A DNA stretch of 11,407 nt. It comes from Temnopleurus reevesii (Eukaryota > Echinodermata > Echinoidea > Temnopleuroida > Temnopleuridae). The stretch lies in assembly GCA_036244855.1 (NCBI GenBank), contig BQKZ01009330.1, positions 1 to 11,407 on the forward strand. Reading direction: 5' to 3'. A program made the translations under genes and the position numbers. Below, one piece after another: positions 8,445 through 11,407 of the stretch. Position 1 is the first letter of the stretch. Every line of letters begins with the position of its first letter. The notes under the pieces were generated by a model that did no database searches, was not told where the DNA came from, and worked only from the letters and a program-made list of their open reading frames with translations.

Positions 8445-8540
8445 GTGCTCTTCTTGCTTCCAACATCTTTAGCACAAGCACTTTTGTAACACCGGAAGTG
8501 CTTTAGCAACATCTAAGAATTAGCACCTTGGAAGCACCCA
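8445..8540. repeat. Cluster of AGCAC motifs with a local direct and inverted repeat
   Basis: AACATCTTTAGCAC (about 8462) recurs in related form as AACATCTAAGAATTAGCAC (about 8508), each followed by AAGCAC. Between them, AAGCACTT and AAGTGCTT form an 8-bp inverted repeat. This is a small decayed local duplication with no assigned role. Confidence 0.35.
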
Positions 8541-9220
8541 GGCCATGATACGACCAATCTTCACCAAACCCGCCATACTTTGCTCCAAACGACTCCAACT
8601 GTATGCAGGGCCGGAAACCCTCGTACTTACACCTAACACCCGAATAACATATTACACCTTCGCAGCTGGTAAACTTATGGAAAAGGAGTAGCATTATAAT
8701 AACAGCACTTCAACCAAACACCTGTTTGGAAACAAAATTCACATTTGCCTTCATTGGCATGTTGTATGCACTGTTTATAACTAAGTGATATGATATTTTG
8801 TTTATGGTACAAATATTATTCACCATGCAGGGAAGTATGCCTTTGCTAAGGTGCTATATCAACTGGGATTATTATCATAATTATTTGATTATATGAATAT
8901 GATGTATTAGTCGGGTGTTATCGAGAATCTGAAATAAAATTGAATATCAAACTATGGATGAAGTGAAAATGGAAAAAATCCAAATATCAGAAATCTTATC
9001 TAGTGGAATCAATATCCATATCTTCTAAAAATAACAAAAAAAATTATCTGCTTGCTTCCAAAATTCTGAATATGAGTAGTATATACTTATCGTAGTAATA
9101 TATTGAATCAATATTATGATATCTTTATGGCGTCGACAGCTAAAATACAATAAAATCAAATAAAAACACGCTTCGTGGTTCCAGAGTTTTATTTCAAGTG
9201 ATAAAGAGAATGCACTTTGT
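8541..9220. other. AT-rich non-coding stretch
   Basis: There is no supported gene. A 15-base palindrome, ATATTGA-A-TCAATAT, lies at 9100-9114. The only longer open frame (minus strand, 8503-8694) has no recognisable protein features. Confidence 0.5.
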
Positions 9221-9294
9221 TATAATAATAATAATAATGATAATAATAATAATAATAAAAAAATAATAATAATAATGATAATAATAATAATAAT
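9221..9294 (-). repeat. Trinucleotide microsatellite tail of a LINE
   Basis: A run of ATA/TAA repeats with a few interruptions (GAT, AAAAAA). Read on the minus strand it is (TTA)n and directly follows GCGCTATATAAGTA. LINEs of the CR1/L2 type typically end in short tandem repeats after such a sequence rather than in poly(A). It therefore marks the 3' end of the element extending to about 9693. Confidence 0.85.
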
Positions 9295-9387
9295 ACTTAT
9301 ATAGCGCAGAAACTATATTAATATATTTTTTACTGCGCTAAAAAATACTCCTATTTAAGTAAAGACATGAGTGGTAAAGTAGACTTA
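9295..9387 (-). other. LINE 3' UTR with conserved-type stem-loop
   Basis: It lies between the reverse-transcriptase stop codon and the microsatellite tail. TAGCGCAG (9302-9309) is the exact inverse of CTGCGCTA (9333-9340), forming an 8-bp stem with a 23-base AT-rich loop right before the tail. In several LINE families a 3' stem-loop like this is what the reverse transcriptase recognises when priming. That role here is inferred from position and structure. Confidence 0.6.
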
Positions 9388-9693
9388 TTACAATGGCGTG
9401 TCAAAAAGATATGTTTTAAGCTTTGATTTGAATGCGTTTAGTGAGGATGCATTTCGTAATTTATTCCAGAGTTTGGGCGCTGCACATGCAAATGCTCTAT
9501 CTCCTAGAGTGACTTTTGTTTTACGAGTTGATTGTAACAATAGGGTGTCTTGTGAGCTGCGAAGATTGTGCGTATGGTTGTGTGATTTGAATTTCAAGAG
9601 TTCTACAATATAACTTGGGGCTTGACCAACATGAGCTTTGTATCCGATCAAAAGTATCTTAAAAGAGATTCTATGACGTACTGGCGTATTGAG
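9388..9693 (-). pseudogene. C-terminal remnant of a non-LTR retrotransposon reverse transcriptase (CR1/L2-like)
   Basis: On the minus strand an open stretch of about 101 codons ends at TAA (9388-9390). It shows the hallmark C-terminal tail of Jockey-superfamily (CR1, L2, Crack, Rex1) ORF2 proteins: PVRHRISFKILLIGYKA, then APSYIVELL, LRSS about 18 residues later, GDRAFACAAPKLWNKLR, and an FKSKLKTYLF end. The usual LHWLPV motif before it is degraded or lost, and a TAA at 9694-9696 closes the frame. The element is therefore 5'-truncated. Endonuclease and reverse-transcriptase catalytic domains are absent, so it is inactive. It is followed by its own 3' UTR and (TTA)n tail. The exact clade cannot be fixed from this piece. 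Confidence 0.85.
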
Positions 9694-9940
9694 TTACACT
9701 GTTACTTGTTCGTATGTATGAGTATCTAGCAGGGACCCGTAACTGAGAACAGGGGTGTGCGGCGGAAGCAGCCCCTCTATTTTTGTAAGAAATGCGTGAA
9801 ACCCGACACAGTTAGGAAAAGATGCAAGTTTGCACCTTACAACAGTGGGAAAACCCTTTGGATGTAATATTACATTTTCAGGCGTAATATTGCTCCTTTT
9901 CCTAAATGTGCAAGAGGTTACAGAATAATTTAAAAGTTCG
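9694..9940 (-). other. Unassigned body between tRNA-like head and LINE remnant
   Basis: About 250 bp lies between the tRNA-like promoter and the LINE piece. The minus strand is open for 97 codons from 9987, but the frame includes the tRNA-like region and has no recognisable motif, so it is probably chance. In tRNA-derived SINEs a body of this size often separates head and tail. Whether it belongs to a known SINE family cannot be told here. Confidence 0.4.
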
Positions 9941-9947
9941 ACAGTTG

Positions 9948-10027
9948 AACGGTTCGCACCCACGTACGTCAAGAATGATCCCTTCATTCCAAATTAACCG
10001 CTCTACCGACTGAGCTCCTCGCCGCTT
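9948..10027 (-). mobile_element. tRNA-derived SINE head (pol III A and B boxes)
   Basis: On the minus strand, GAGCTCAGTCGGTAGAG (10017-10001) is an excellent tRNA D-arm/A-box, with the D stem GCTC/GAGC around AGTCGGTA. Downstream, GGTGCGAACC (9960-9951) matches the B-box consensus GGTTCGANNC with one change. The A-to-B spacing is about 57 bases, some 13 more than in a normal tRNA, and no complete acceptor or T stem can be drawn. This is therefore a tRNA-derived SINE promoter and not a functional tRNA gene. It points the same way as the LINE remnant and (TTA)n tail further on. Confidence 0.7.
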
Positions 10028-10029
10028 TG

Positions 10030-11407
10030 ATCCATCGCACTATGCCTCAGATCGCTCTTAAACCGGCAAAAATTGTTTAGTCTATGAATAATGACATATT
10101 TCATATCGAAGTAGGGGTTTTCGGGGTCAAGGAATTCATTTCTGATGTTATTTTCAAGTTTTGACTACTCCAGCTATTATTAGACCCGCTTAATTTGTTC
10201 CATACCTTGAATCATTCTAATTAATGTTTTTAATGCAAGAGAGCAGTGCAGTAAATACTATTTATGCCTATAAGAAAAATATTGCTTTGCTTAAAAGCAT
10301 GATATCAGACGAACAGATTAAAAAAAGTTTTAATTTATTCGACAAGAAAAAGGAAAGTTATGCATATTTTATTTATAATTATTAAACAGAGGTTTTCACA
10401 AATTACTGTACTGTATTTGGCGACCTAATGTCAGTAAACTTACAATTACTTATTGTTTTAAGAATGAAATTTACTCCATGAATGTTTTTTTTTAATCTTC
10501 AAAAGGTTGAATCAATAAATGTATCTAACCCATATCCATGAAAATAAACTTTTCTTTTTGCGTGAAACATTGAAAGGTGGTTAAAACAATGAACAATAAG
10601 ATATATAATAAACTGCTTGCAGATAAGTTATAATACATACGTCATATCACGTGTCCCGTTGTTGCCAATTGGCATGATAAACAGTTGTTAAAACATGAAG
10701 TTGAAGTCGTGTTTAATGTCGAAACGGATGGGTTTTTAAGTATAGGATTTTTCGGCCAAATTCACAGGATTTTCACTTGAATCAATGGTTTCTTGCATTT
10801 GAATTAGCGTAGATCGTTTTTGCCGTGCAAATTGTCATTCATTTTTTAATTTTTTTCATCTCATTTGCGACGTTTGTCGAATATTTGTGGGGTCTTATCA
10901 TTCGATTGAGAAACGAGTGAGTTAGCATTCAAAATAGTCAGTGATCATCGGAGCGTCATTTCTATATAGCTTTTAAATTTAGCGGCTGGAATTCTTTTTC
11001 TGAAAGATATCATTCAAGTTAAGAATGCAGGGGAATGATACAGGGGAATGCATTGTAAGTGTCTTACAATATAGGGAAATGTTCAGAAAATTAGCTTCTT
11101 TGTACAATTTTGGACCGACAGCAGATTGATGGCTAAAGACTCATGTTCCAAGCCCCATGCACTCATGTTATGAAACCCTTTCCTTCCCCGTCACTCACGA
11201 TGAAAATAAATCAGATGAATAACAATATAAACAGATGTATACATCATTTTCATTACTTTCATTTTATGTGCTTAGACTAATTGATAACTATAAGATTAAT
11301 CTCATTCTTAAGTTGATCATCATTGGAAGTCCTTGCATTGATCAACCATTGTATGGCATGAATTCATACGAAAAATAAAGAGAGAAGTAAATTGATCAAA
11401 GATTGTA
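10030..11407. other. AT-rich non-coding stretch with short palindromes
   Basis: No gene, RNA gene or transposon is recognised. Small structures seen are the 12-base palindrome TGCCAATTGGCA (10663-10674), a CACGTG E-box just upstream of it (about 10649), a tandem pair of CAGGGGAATG (about 11028-11050), and a perfect hairpin ATTGTAAG-TGT-CTTACAAT (11052-11070). Confidence 0.5.

Noticed and set aside
8503..8694. 63-codon minus-strand frame
   Set aside because: It overlaps a local AGCAC repeat, and no motif or splice context was found.
9694..9987. 97-codon minus-strand frame as a gene
   Set aside because: It begins within the tRNA-like promoter, ends next to the LINE remnant and has no recognisable protein feature.
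9948..10027. Functional tRNA gene
   Set aside because: The D arm is good, but the A-B spacing is too long and neither a T stem nor an acceptor stem closes.

Overview
This is a non-coding, repeat-dominated stretch of a eukaryotic, almost certainly animal, genome. It is AT-rich and has no convincing complete gene. It carries minisatellite arrays, fold-back elements, a decayed non-LTR retrotransposon 3' end with a (TTA)n tail, and a tRNA-like SINE head. Two diverged copies of one segment meet at a single ambiguous base, as expected when two haplotypes of a very heterozygous animal are assembled in tandem. These features fit a marine invertebrate (sea urchin, lancelet and mollusc genomes have similar CR1/L2-type tails), but the species cannot be fixed from the sequence.

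Layout. 1-1228: AT-rich DNA with a small TA-flanked inverted-repeat element (147-362), a nested hairpin (467-507) and two weak exon-like stretches (389-461 and about 701-960). 1229-1657: a long imperfect palindrome. 1743-1789: a compact hairpin. About 1940-6455: one continuous tandem-repeat domain of three consecutive arrays, A (49-bp unit, to about 4570), B (48-bp unit, to 5252) and C (39-bp unit, to about 6455). A second fold-back structure (2010-2363) interrupts the start of array A and contains one array unit in inverted orientation. 6461-6860: unique AT-rich DNA. 6861-7122 and 7332-7602: the duplicated segment, with the single n at 7331 immediately before copy 2. About 7050-8022: sequence dense in GAGTCA motifs. 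8030-9220: AT-rich DNA without recognisable genes. 9221-10027, all in minus orientation: a tRNA-like head, a body of unknown origin, a LINE reverse-transcriptase C-terminal remnant, a LINE-type 3' UTR with a stem-loop, and a trinucleotide tail. 10030-11407: nothing beyond short palindromes.

The most interesting signal is that the three arrays appear to be one lineage. B differs from A by a net one-base loss and base changes. C aligns with B apart from roughly a nine-base deletion. A short dyad is kept at the same place in all three units; between B and C two of its base pairs change on both sides at once (G-C to T-A, C-G to A-T). The fold-back structure at the array's left edge may be where the unit came from. 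No protein-coding system is supported. The long open frames through arrays B and C exist on both strands and in several frames because the 48- and 39-bp units are multiples of three and happen to lack stops.
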